Shown here: in pieces, positions 23,501 to 32,500 of the stretch
How the letters are laid out: every line of letters starts with the position of its first letter
Numbering within the stretch: position 1 is the stretch's first letter
Source of the DNA: Vitellaria paradoxa
Taxonomy: Eukaryota; Streptophyta; Magnoliopsida; Ericales; Sapotaceae
Assembly (NCBI GenBank): GCA_019916065.1
Contig: CM034233.1
Span: 806,001 to 870,000 of the forward strand
DNA length: 64,000 bases
Direction of reading: 5' to 3'
The notes under the pieces: model-generated
Databases searched by the model: none
The model's input: the letters and a program-made list of their open reading frames with translations, nothing else
Told to the model about the DNA's origin: nothing
Made by a program: the position numbers and the translations under genes

Positions 23501-26029
23501 TGATTACACTAGCAAATGTGGTGACTGATGTTGTGTGGACAATGTGGTAGGAGGTGAAGGTGAATAACATTGGTGGTGTCCGAAAACTAGGCCTTGACTG
23601 CCTTGTTGTCAACGCCCCTGCTAGGGGTTTGGAACTCAACATCAATAGTGGCCTTAGAGTGCGTTTTGAACTTGTTCCAAATCAACTCAATCATTGTCTT
23701 ACATGCAAATCTACAAATCAAACCTCAAATCAATTGGAAGGCATGGTCAATCTGGTGGCCATGGAATTGTCAAATGCTATGGTAATTGGAGAAATTGGGA
23801 AAGATTGATGATTAACCAGCTTTTGTTGAATCACTATTGCATAAAGAGTGGTGGGAGGGTGGCTTGGCTAAGATAGAGGTGTTGGATGATAGGTTAACAA
23901 TTTGGTTGTGACAAAGATGGGTGGGGTGGGTTGTTCATTGTGTAGATATGGTGTGGGTGGATGTCACACACACACACAGAGTTTTGATTTGGTTGGAGTC
24001 AAGGGGAGAAAGAGATAGAAATTTAAAAGGAAAAGTGGAAGCTAGCAAGTATGGTGGCATTATAAAGAAAATTAAAGTGTTTAAGGGCAAAACTGTAAAT
24101 TTACCATTTTTCTTAATGTTTGTTTGGAGACTAATCCTGATAGGGACGTAAATGTAATTTCTCATACCTTAGGGAGGGAGTTGTAGTAATATGAAGGCTC
24201 AAGTTTGCCCTAATTTTGATTTTTTTTTTTTTTTTTTTCATCTGAACTCCCATCAACCAAATTATTTTCCGTTTGGAAAAACAATTCCTCATCGAATTAA
24301 AAGGGTTGTGAATAATTACTGCTTACAAGGAGCTTTATTATTTTCGTTTCACTTAATATTGTTATGCATTTGGGGAGTGAGGCACTTATCTCGGTGGTTG
24401 AGTTCCATTCTTTGCCCGCTCACCACCCGGGTTCAAACCCGGGGCCATCCCCCTCGCTTACCTATTAAAAATATATATATATATATTGTTATGCTTTTTG
24501 GTCTGACACATGGAGCTTGTTATTGCTTCTTAAAATACATCCAGGAAAATAGTGGAAGATGTTCCTCGAGGTGTGCATGTCAATTTTTTGAAAGCAGAAA
24601 GAAGTTTGCACAGGTGGGCCCTCGAAGATCTCCAGAGGATTCATACTGCTGAGGAGCTGGCTGCTGATGAGGGAGGTGGAGTTGAGATGCATGTCCTTGA
24701 AGATGCTGGCCACTGGGTATGTCGCCCTGTTTCCCTCCTATTTCCCTACTTCATGCTTGGTTGAGTAAGATAGCTAGTTATGCTTCATATTATTTGAACT
24801 GTTATACGCAAATCTCCTAGTGTCCCACGGGAGTTGAGGGTACTGATTCATTTGGCTGCTGTAAGTGCATCAAATTAGAAACCATTGTAGTGAGTAGCCC
24901 CCTCCATCATCCCTTTGCCTAATCCTAATTGTCTGTGTGTTGCAAAAGTAAATTCTTAGGGGTTGAATTCTAAATCAACTAGATGTTCTCTAGGAGTTCA
25001 CCACCAATATTGTTACTTATGTATACTCCTTTTTTCAATCCCATTTTAACCCCTCATTAAAGACGTCTGAAATTTTCCGTTTGATTCTAGCTGTGTCTTA
25101 ATGGTATCTATTTCTTGGACATGCATGTCCAAAGTGTGTTTTGGCAATCAAAAATAAAAATAAAAAACAATTGACACAATCGACAATGTGTAGGATGTGT
25201 TGGTCGCATGTCGGACGTGTATATGTACCCCGTTAAGGAGAGTCCATCCTTTCTAATCGCATCACATGCTACATAAGAGATAGGTGGGCAATGGGCAGCA
25301 GAGGTTACATGTGAGCCCAGGCTTGTGTTGCTTGGGAGAAAAAAAAAAAAAAAAAGAAAGAAAAAGAAAATCCTCTATTCCATGTTGAGGCTTTTATATC
25401 ATCCAATTAAAGCCGGTGCTTGGTTTCAACTGACTCTTTTGGGGACTTAATAATGCTTCTAGTAGAATTGAAAGCTTTATTCTCGCATAACATGGTCCCT
25501 TGTTTTTTTCACTACTCCTAAGTCCTTAATTCCCTTAGTAGTATCCTCAAATTTGACAAAACCTCTATATATTGGTGGCTTTTATGCCCCCTCAACCGTC
25601 AAGTAAAACTTTAAAATAAAGGCTGCCATTTTTGACTTGAGGCTTTTGAAAGCCTCTATACAGATATTGCTTTCTACCGTAGAGAAACAATGCCTCCACC
25701 AGATTTGCGGCTTCTGAAGCCTCCACTTAATAGAGGCTAGCACGTGGATTTAGTTGAAAAATAAAATCTAGAAAGAAATTGCGAACTGCCTCTCCCACAA
25801 GGCCACAGTCATCTTGGAAGGAACAAAGCCCAAAAAGAAAAACAGAAATATATTTTAGGAGACTTTTTTCCCCTAGAAGTTGGAATTCGAGGAGAAACTT
25901 GACTCTTGTCTAATTCTTCTTGTGCGCTCTGGACTAGTTGCTTACATCCTCACCTGTTGGCTGCAGGTACATGCTGATAATCCCGATGGTCTCTTCAGAA
26001 TTCTCTCTTTCTCATTCCAAGGATTTTAG
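2579..26029 (+). CDS. ABHD11-like alpha/beta hydrolase, 3' part (7 exons seen)
   Basis: Visible exons are 2579-2636, 2762-2814, 2983-3084, 5734-5799, 23055-23176, 24545-24716 and 25967-26029 (stop). All junctions are GT/AG and phases agree, giving 211 residues. The first visible exon carries the nucleophile elbow GHSFGG (Ser is residue 15 of the visible part). Later exons read [20 protein letters not shown], then a helical cap, and the likely catalytic His sits in [14 protein letters not shown] near the C-terminus. This matches plant proteins annotated as ABHD11-like serine hydrolases; substrate is not known. The start and the exons before the elbow are not in the window, and 1-2578 looks intronic. 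The intron 5800-23054 is exceptionally long because of inserted transposons, yet the coding exons contain no stop or frameshift, so the gene looks functional. Family assignment is strong; biological role is not inferable here. Confidence 0.88.
3430..3741. repeat. tandem duplication of a 156-bp unit
   Basis: Units 3430-3585 and 3586-3741 differ at only a handful of positions. The unit length is a multiple of three, and one plus-strand frame stays open through both copies (52 residues each). It lies in the intron between the exons ending at 3084 and starting at 5734. No splice sites or family motifs support it as an exon. Confidence 0.8.
4278..5236. mobile_element. TIR-type DNA element split by an L1 insertion
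   Basis: The left end CCTTTGTTTGAGGGAG (4278) matches the reverse complement of the right end, CCTTTGTTTGGGAGGAGG (ending 5236), and similarity extends inward over purine/pyrimidine-rich arms. I could not settle the target-site duplication, so the superfamily is open. The interior is interrupted by the L1 3' fragment at about 4530-5049. Confidence 0.5.
4530..5049 (+). pseudogene. L1-type LINE 3' fragment (zf-RVT remnant)
   Basis: From about 4576 the plus strand reads [20 protein letters not shown], then WIRELW, the zinc-binding region found downstream of plant L1 reverse transcriptases. It runs into an in-frame stop soon after. The copy ends at TTACTTATC followed by an A-rich tail (5028-5040), the same 3' end seen in the L1 fragment at 12640-13988. 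It is strongly 5' truncated and coding-dead. Confidence 0.75.
5975..6460 (-). repeat. degenerate RTE-like LINE relic
   Basis: Read on the plus strand, this stretch tracks the 3' end of the better-preserved RTE copy at 18297-19620. It has a version of CCCACTAGGTGGGGTCGG at 5985-6000, then the segment resembling GGTCAAACCATCTTAATCGG, and later the CATCCTCATCTC-like block. Many substitutions and indels mark an old copy. The copia element at 6524 landed just beyond it. Confidence 0.6.
6524..6748 (+). repeat. 5' LTR of the copia element
   Basis: 225 bp, TG...CA ends. Differs from the 3' LTR by two substitutions and an 11-bp gap. The sequence GTGTATATATACC near 6685 is a plausible LTR TATA region. 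Confidence 0.93.
6749..6760 (+). other. copia primer-binding site
   Basis: TGGTATCAGAGC directly abuts the 5' LTR and is the classic complement of plant initiator methionine tRNA used for minus-strand priming. Confidence 0.9.
6897..8372 (+). pseudogene. copia gag-protease segment
   Basis: Open frame of 491 residues starting at the first ATG after the primer site. The N-terminal copia gag region (around [16 protein letters not shown]) is followed by the UBN2-type part ([20 protein letters not shown]). A CX2CX4HX4C zinc knuckle lies at residues 267-280 and the aspartic protease active site LDSGASDHM has its Asp at residue 365. The frame closes shortly after the protease, and the integrase continues in another frame beginning around 8353. 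That frameshift would truncate the polyprotein. Confidence 0.9.
8353..9315 (+). pseudogene. copia integrase segment
   Basis: Begins with the GAG-pre-integrase zinc region ([12 protein letters not shown] then CEFC). The catalytic core follows, with the first Asp in HSDIWGP, the second in RTDNGREYF and the Glu in [13 protein letters not shown], so the DDE triad is intact. The segment is out of frame with the protease segment and ends in a stop at 9313-9315. The linker from 9316 to about 9534 carries another in-frame stop and a short PQ(F)TEVLPQP-type repeat. Confidence 0.9.
9535..10842 (+). pseudogene. copia reverse transcriptase segment
   Basis: Reverse transcriptase of the copia type: W(K)WVFSIKYN at the start, [25 protein letters not shown], and the catalytic box YVDDII near 10450-10467. 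The frame shifts between roughly 10720 and 10745, just where the RNase H connection should continue, and terminates at 10842. Confidence 0.9.
10703..11413 (+). pseudogene. copia RNase H segment
   Basis: Continues the polymerase in another frame from about 10740: [20 protein letters not shown], then RNase H with [20 protein letters not shown] and [12 protein letters not shown], and the terminal [16 protein letters not shown] typical of copia pol. The stop (11411-11413) lies a few bases inside the 3' LTR. Confidence 0.9.
11408..11643 (+). repeat. 3' LTR of the copia element
   Basis: 236 bp. Compared with the 5' LTR it carries an extra 11 bp within GTTTGTTTTAATACTCTAGG (near 11529-11548) and two substitutions. 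The polypurine tract lies at 11399-11407. Confidence 0.93.
11649..12603. other. intronic sequence without recognised gene
   Basis: AT-rich intron sequence between the copia element and the hAT-like element. The 12344-12603 part is less AT-rich, but no family motif was recognised in either strand. Confidence 0.45.
12604..14395. mobile_element. non-autonomous hAT-like element with nested L1
   Basis: Ends CAAGGGTGGATCCA (12604) and TAGCTTCGCCATTG (to 14395) are imperfect inverted repeats and match the ends of the element at 32970-33517. Flanks ATGTTATA (12596-12603) and ATGTTACA (14396-14403) are an 8-bp target duplication with one mismatch, as expected for hAT. Interior similarity to the other copy resumes at about 13990 (TTGGTCCTTTTAACGG). 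The intervening 12640-13988 is an L1 fragment that inserted into it. Confidence 0.8.
12640..13988 (+). pseudogene. 5'-truncated L1-type LINE
   Basis: Plus-strand remnants of the C-terminal half of an L1 ORF2. [12 protein letters not shown] and [18 protein letters not shown] (12705-12830) correspond to the region after the reverse transcriptase. The zf-RVT domain is at 13395-13600 ([37 protein letters not shown]). Frames are interrupted at 12909 and 13656. The 3' end TTTTTACTTATC plus an A-run matches the L1 fragment ending near 5040. Confidence 0.85.
14404..14670. repeat. LTR-like remnant
   Basis: Contains a short internal repeat (ATTGATTTATTC(C/T)GTTTCC, twice), a TATA-like CATTATAAATATAA at about 14562 and a CT-rich tract, the layout of a retrotransposon LTR 3' half. 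No second LTR or coding part was found. Confidence 0.3.
14821..15033 (+). pseudogene. degenerate fragment of an unidentified protein gene
   Basis: One frame reads a GC-richer, protein-like segment: [20 protein letters not shown], one in-frame TAG (a single change from CAG), then [40 protein letters not shown] and a stop. Base composition differs clearly from the AT-rich intron around it. I do not recognise the family. It may be a transposon-captured or retroposed exon. It lies between the LTR-like remnant and an inverted-repeat element. Confidence 0.5.
15061..15447. repeat. inverted-repeat element with GAATACG motifs
   Basis: The left end (AAGAAGCATGAATACGAATACG region) and the reverse complement of the right end (AGGAAGCATAGACACTTC then CCGTATTCGTATCC) are related in inverted orientation. 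The interior is AT-rich. The target duplication was not resolved. Confidence 0.35.
15985..16874. mobile_element. long-TIR MITE-like element
   Basis: The left end GGCCATTTGGTAATGCTGTC pairs with the right end read in reverse, GGCCCCGTTTGGTAACG. Both continue into matching TTTTCTGTTT/TTTATGTTTT-rich arms. TGAGA flanks both sides (15980-15984 and 16875-16879). The interior is extremely AT-rich and noncoding. Confidence 0.6.
16880..18282. other. intronic sequence without recognised gene
   Basis: AT-rich intron sequence. Short frames at 17284-17472 and 17685-17915 are weakly protein-like but carry no known motif and no consistent splice structure. Confidence 0.4.
18297..19620 (-). mobile_element. 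5'-truncated RTE-type LINE
   Basis: Bounded by a perfect 14-bp target duplication TTATTAAACTATAA (18283-18296 and 19621-19634). On the minus strand it encodes reverse transcriptase: [37 protein letters not shown] and the catalytic FADDIVL (19555-18812 frame). A frameshift follows near 18800, and then the C-terminal part with [11 protein letters not shown] and [18 protein letters not shown] (18793-18329). The 3' terminus ends CCCACCTAGTGGGAAAAGGC followed by a short TTGGT-type tail, as in plant RTE elements rather than poly(A). N-terminal endonuclease is missing. Confidence 0.92.
19635..23054. other. rest of the 17.3-kb intron
   Basis: AT-rich sequence with (AT)n at 21577-21598 and a CT run near 21740. 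The part 22200-22520 is less AT-rich and may be an old retroelement fragment, but I could not identify it. The intron ends in TTCCCAG at 23048-23054. Confidence 0.45.
24368..24482 (+). mobile_element. tRNA-derived SINE, 115 bp
   Basis: Flanked by a perfect 12-bp target duplication ATATTGTTATGC (24356-24367 and 24483-24494). Internal A box TGGTTGAGTTCC (about 24392) and B box GGGTTCAAACCC (about 24429) of the tRNA promoter are well preserved. It ends in an A/T-rich tail ATTAAAAATATATATA. It sits in the intron just before the sixth visible exon of the ABHD11-like gene. Confidence 0.85.
24717..25966. other. last intron of the ABHD11-like gene
   Basis: About 1.25 kb with an A-run at 25340-25357. 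No gene or bounded mobile element was recognised. Confidence 0.5.
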
Positions 26030-28500
26030 ACTTGAGAAATATGGTATGGTCCTTCAGTTTAGAGAGTATAGATCAAATAGTACCACGCATCAATAATTTT
26101 TTGTCGTGGTTTTAGCTCTTCCTTCAAATTTGTTTGGGTAATTTTTTTTTTTTTTTTGGTTTGTTTGTTTTGTTTTTGTCCCCCCCCCTCCCTCCTGTAT
26201 ATTAGGCCAATGTCTCCATTTATTTTTTCACCTTGAAATAATTCCTGTTGCTAGTTTCATAAACAAGTTGGTTGAGGCACTTCAACCGCTCAGACCCTAA
26301 AGAATTTAAGGGTATTCCCGACCTAATTCCTCTCTCAGATCATGCCGTTTTAATTTCTGTTTGACATAAATGGCTGATGTGTATTATTTAAGGGAGAAGG
26401 CTAGTTTGGTGCTCTTTTGGATGTTTCCAAATTCATGTTACAGAGGTGGCTAAGGGTCCATTTGATATGTTTGTTTTGAGCCAGTTTTTAGTTTGTGTTT
26501 TGAAAACAAGAAAAACAATTCAAAATACATTTAATTACTCGTGTTTTTAAAACATGTTTTGGAGTATAGAAAATGAATTTATAAATAAAATACAAAATGA
26601 TCAAAAAGCGTTACAAAAAACATGAAGTGTTAATTCAAATATGTTTTTTATATTTTTAATATGAATCTAAAAAAAAAATTAAAAATAAAAATACAAAACA
26701 AAACAAATGTCACCTTACTAACTATTGAGCTTCCTTTTTTTTTTTTTTTGGTATATTTTCTAAAAATGTGCATTGCCCCCTCAAAATTTAAAAATATATG
26801 CGTCTGACCCTTCAAAAATCCAAACATTTTTTAAGATTTAACGAAAGATCTCGATTTCCGATTGCTAGTATGGCTGCGAGGTTATGCAAAGGGTTGAAAA
26901 ATAAAATGAGGGAGGCTAATGTCACTTTAGAGGTTTAATTATATGATATCAAAGTTGTGAGTCATTAGATTAAAATCAGACGATTTATAATAAAATTAAT
27001 TTTAAAAATTTTAGTTGAAAATTTAAATTTACTTTATTATAAGTTAATTAGATAGCTCATCTAATATCACACGACTAATATGGAGTGATGTTAGTCCCGG
27101 AACTTAGTTTTGGGTTAGCTATTTCATTGGGGGTGGTGATACTCGGCAGTTTTCCTCTACCTTGATCTTTCAATTATTATTTATGTAAGTCCACTAAATT
27201 AAATTGAATTGCTCGTGCTTGAGAAATTTCAAAAGTAATTTCATATTACTGTTGAAAGCTTTTTTTTTTTTTTCTTGTTTCAAAATGGAACATAGGCTCC
27301 GTTTGGAGCACAAACTTTTATTAAAAATCTATAAAAAAAATATCTAAAAAAACTTTTATTAAAAATCTATAAAATCTCTCAAAAAGATTCTTTTAACTTT
27401 TTATTTACAGTATAACTAATAAAACTGCAATATTTAGTAACTTTTTACCAATTTAAATGCACTTATAATATAATGTCAATGATGGCATGATGACCGCGGG
27501 GTGCCAAACTTAACCCACTTTTGGTTTGAACTTTTTTGCTCGTGAAAATTAATTATTTAATGGTTGAAATTATGAGAAACAAAACTTTTAGAGGGTTTTG
27601 CATTAACTTTCAATTGTCTGATAAAATTTCTCTTTAATTGTGTTGAAATTTTTAAAAATATCAAAATCATTTTCTTCCGGCGTTTGTTAATTTTGGGTCT
27701 ATTTGAGTGGTCAAGTTTTATAGAATATTATAAACTTCTACAAATTTTTGATCGTTGTCGCTTTTTGTGTATTTATTTTAAAATTCAAAATTTTTACAAA
27801 ATGTCTATCAATTTTTACTAATTTTTTTATTAATTTTTCTAACTAAAACTATTGAAATGAGTCATTTAACCCCTTTTAACAAGTTTTGACAACAAATTTT
27901 AGTTTGATATTGTAATGGTAAAAAAGTGATTAATATATTTATTTTTTTTAATTTTTGGCTTTTCAAACACTTCAAATGAGTTTGGAGGTTTTTTCAGAAA
28001 CTCGATGGGATTTTGGGGTTGATATCAAACTTGATGTTAGTTTCGTAACAATACTTTTGTAGTCATTGGATTAAAATTTAACAATTTAAATATATTGATA
28101 TATTTTTTAATTAAAAAATACAAAAATATATTGAGACCGTTAAATTAATCCGACAATTAAAAAGTCGATGTAAACCTCGGCTCTTTCGCCCTTTTCACTC
28201 TATGGGAAGCAGAGATGCTGTTACGTTTGTCATATCTGATTATTTATTTTTATTATTATTTCTAAACTCGTTTTCTACCTCTAATAATTGAACGGTTGGT
28301 TTTATTGACACGTGGAAACGAGGCAAACAAATTCATGCCTAAAAAGGTGCAAATAATTTTATAGTCACTTAAAATAGTGAAAAAAAAAACACAACTGTCA
28401 AAAGAAGATAAAAATGGGAAAGTTTGGGAAAAGCTGAACTCTGCAGCAAAATGAATTGGAAATTGAAATTGAAACTAAACAAATTACAAGTGCAAATACC

Positions 28501-28543
<43 letters not shown>

Positions 28544-29590
28544 ATATATATTACAAGTGCAAAATGCAATTTAGTGTCAAATAGAATTAAATTAGAACCC
28601 ATGGGGGGAGAGTATGTATAGTTTCAACTCACAATTTTATATATCAAAATCATAACTCGAATTCATCAACTATATTTAAAAATAATATATTCACCCCCTA
28701 TTTTCTCCTCACTTTATTTATTTCATTCTTCTTTTTTATTTTGCCCCCTTCTTTTCTATTTTATTTACTCTTTTTGTTTAAGAAAAGAAAATAAATAAAA
28801 ACAATTTCAAGTGGTGTTTAGTTCATAAAAAGTTAGTTAAAAAATATAATATAAATAAAAATATGTAATATAAAGATAATATATAAAAAAATTTAATTGA
28901 AAGGGGGTAAAAAAATTTAATTAAAATTAATAAATTTTAGTAAATTTCGGTGGTGCCGCAGACGGAGCCTCCGTTTAAGACAGGCAGATGGGGAAGGGCC
29001 CCACCACACCACCCCAACAGGCGCAAAACAAAACATAAACATAACATGGGCATGCCATGAACGTGGCGTGACAGTAACTATACCCGATGTTCCGTTACCC
29101 AATTTTCCAACGCATAATAATAATAATAATAATAATTAGAAAAGGAAAAAAAAAAAAACAAGAAGACGTGAGAGAAAAATAATAAAGACTTGTCAATGAG
29201 CTATTACTTTTTTTGCTCACCAAATAAATAAATAAATAAATAAATAAAATTGAAATTAATTAAGCAGGAAAGAAAGAAAGTCAGACAAGTCACCAGTGGG
29301 CAGTTGTAGCTGCTCGAAACTTTGAAAAGCAGCGCATTAAATGGGCTGCGTAATCTGGTGGGGTGGGTTGGAGTAGTCGGAATATGTAATTGAGAGGTTT
29401 CGGTTAGTTCCCAGATCGCTTTTCCTACTTTTAATTTCATTTGATTTTAATTTACTGCTCTTTTATTTATCTCCTCCTCCTCCACGTACGGCGGCCGTTG
29501 TTTCCAGGCCCCGCCGGAATTCGGAAAAAATCTGTCTCATTCTTTCTAGTCGTTTGCGGTCGAATCTACCACAGTATACCCAGAGAGAAA
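26030..29590. other. intergenic region between the two hydrolase genes
   Basis: Holds the MITE-like element 26454-26714, a direct repeat AACTTTTATTAAAAATC at about 27313 and 27350, (AT)n at about 28508-28541, and (TAA)n/(AATA)n runs at 29117-29250. The GC-richer stretch 28940-29100 and the sequence just before 29591 probably belong to the promoter and 5' UTR of the methylesterase gene. No credible coding region was seen. Confidence 0.5.
26454..26714. mobile_element. Tourist-like MITE candidate
   Basis: Ends GGGTCCATTTG (left) and GGTGACATTTG (right, reversed) are imperfect inverted repeats with TAA/TTA flanks. It resembles the better-bounded element at 50902-51223. Confidence 0.45.
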
Positions 29591-32500
29591 ATGGGTAATC
29601 GATTTATTTGCATGATGAAGAAGGACTCGAGAGATAGTGGATCGAAGAGCAAGAGGATGGGCCGGTCGCAGCGGAAAATGCTGGCGGACGAGGAGTTGTT
29701 GCACAGGCAGGCTCTGTCTATGGCAATTCACCAGCACCAGCTGTCCCAGAGGTTTGACGGATCCATGTCTCGCCGCGTCGGAGGATCTACCAGCTCTCGC
29801 CGCCGCAATCTTTCCGATCCCTTCTCTAATGGGAAACAGGTGGGGGCCCTCTATTACCCAATCATTACCTTCTTTGTGCCTCACTTTTGACTTACTTCCC
29901 TGATTTTTATTGTTAGATGCCCACTTTTGAAAACTACTTTTTAACTTGATTTTGTGCCTGTCGAATGGTTGGATCTACGAGCAAAATGGGTTTTGATGTT
30001 TTATATGGATGGAGGATCCTAATTTCAAAACATTGTGTTTATATATTTATATGTACTTTTCCAACTGTAGTACAGTGAAAAGAAGGGACACTCACTGATT
30101 GTTTGATAATTTGATTGACTCAAAAGGGGAATCTTAAAAAGTACGTATGGCTTGCTGATTCACCTTTTTCTTTTTGAGCGCTTGTAATTTTAAATTTAAT
30201 GACAGTGCCGAGTAAGTTTGCACTTTTTTGTATTTTGAAGGGAAAAAAAAAAAGAAAAGGAAAAAGGGTAAGGTGACCTGGAGATTCAATTTTTTTCCGA
30301 TTCACGTAAATCCTACTTGTTCATTCAAAAGGGAGAAAGCATTGTAATTTAACTGAGCTAGTTTGAGGAGATCACGTGTCCTACTGTTGTGCATTTTTCT
30401 ACTCAATTCTTATGGGAAAAATCTTGTGGACAGTCTAATTAATTATTACTTCAAGGATTGTGCAAATGTTGTCCTAAAATTTACCCATTTTAGGCTATTT
30501 CATTTTTTATTTTGTAACCACGAGGATGGTTGTTACCCTCACACACACATTGACCATTCCCAATCTAGTATTTTAGGAAATTGGGCACTAACTCAATTCT
30601 TGGTGCCCACGGTTCGCTCAGACTGGTTAGTTCATCCACTTGAGTGGCCAACTTCACTTACCTATATAAGCCATCTTGTAACCATTTAGGATTAGGTTGG
30701 TTGACACAAAATGAAGAACATACAACTATTCTTATCTTCCATCTCCCTTTCTTCATGGTATGAGTATTTGAGTGAGGTTTATGGAGTTGTGACTTGTGTA
30801 AGTATTCTATGGTTATCATGTTCGCTTTATAATGACATTCCACGATTGGGTTTCATATGATGACAATGGATTCATGCATACTAGGAGATTCTTAAGATAC
30901 TTCTCAAAAAAAAAAAAAGTAGGAGATTCTTAGACAGAAAGCATCTTAAGGGCAATTTGAGTTTGCATATTCAGTTTTAAATCTGAAAATGGCACCCTTC
31001 CCCTCCAAGTTGATAACATTAGTTTCATTGCCCTATTTAAATGCTTTCAATACTTTAGAATACATTTATGTATGTTGTTTTGCTGGGGTTATATAACTTA
31101 GGATCGCATATTTGTGCGGATTTTGGCCAAAAAAAACTCCGTTTGGGATTTAATGGTGCCTTTGCAAAAAGCCTCCAATTGGCCTGATTCTTTCGTATGT
31201 TGTAGCCTATACATCAACAATATATGTTTTTCATTAATATGAGAATGGTTTAGGAGAAACCACAAATCCTAGTTAGAACTACTAAAACTTTGACAGCCTT
31301 GTCCTTTTTCTATGATGTATTTCTGATTGTAAAATTTATATACTTACGTTCTATGTCTCATGAGTTTCCCATCAATAACTATTTCCATGATTTGACTTGT
31401 GGACTACAAGATATGGACTTCTAAAATTGTAACAGTTGATCTAGGTTTCAGAGTTTCTTATTGAGGATGATGATGAACAATTTTCATTTGCATGTGCTCA
31501 ATCACGCTAGGGGGAATGTGTCACTCGTGCAAGGCCTTACAAGGCTTGTATTGCATTAAAACCAACACCACTATGCTTAGAACTACAAGACAAAACAACG
31601 GTGACTGTATGACAACTTGGAAGATGCCACGTGGAGCTCACGTGCTGCTATGGGACATCATGGCTTCATACACTGAAGCTGGCAACTAAGATGTTGACCA
31701 AGCTGCAAGTTGCATGACTAAGCAGTTGAATCAAGTCATAACCTGCGTTGACCTAGCCATTGACTTCTAGGAAACCCCTTCTAGACTTTCTTTTGGGCGT
31801 CTATGCCTCAAGTGTGCTTGGCTTACTCAGTAAAGTAATATCAATGGATTTTATAGCATCTAGGGGCTTCGTCTCAAGCTGTAGGCATTTATCCTCATGT
31901 AGTGTTATTGGTTTCATTGGCAGTATGAAACTAGATGGCCGAAGGTCAATTGAGGTCATAGCTAGCGTGTTTTAGTTATGTTTAGCCAAACGAGAGATTT
32001 TCATTTGGCACCTTAAAAAGGTGAGCAAATAGAGAATGATTTGAGTGCTTACACAGTGAATAGACTAATATTTGTACAGTATAGAGATATAACATATGCT
32101 CTCATTTGTGTCGATGTTTTTCCATTTTTGCATTTATCGTACTACATGTGCTTAGCGATTGGTTAAGGAGGTGTAGAGGAATGGATCTGTTTTTCCTTAC
32201 CATGGGAATCCTTTTCCTGGTCATTTTTAATGTGAATAAGTATTATTAACACCCTTTTGTGGCATTTGACTATGTTGTGAGTTGAAAGGTTTGATGCCTG
32301 CTTCCTTGGCATATTGTTCATGGAGAAGTGATCAATTCTAACGTGAATGTCATGAGGACCAACAAAAGACCATCTAGAGCATCCATTGCACGCATTTGTG
32401 TCACTTTATATGTATAGCGATGTAAGAATGAGTCGTGTGATCTTAATGTCCTAATGCATGCTCTTAAAGGAATTAGAAATACTTAAATTGATGTGACTTT

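Noticed and set aside
23250..24180. Possible MITE with GGGAATGGGAAC-type end
   Set aside because: The left end resembles common plant MITEs, but I found no matching right end or target duplication.
28917..29102. 61-codon minus-strand frame in the promoter of the methylesterase gene
   Set aside because: GC-richer than its surroundings but without a recognisable domain; more likely promoter or UTR sequence.
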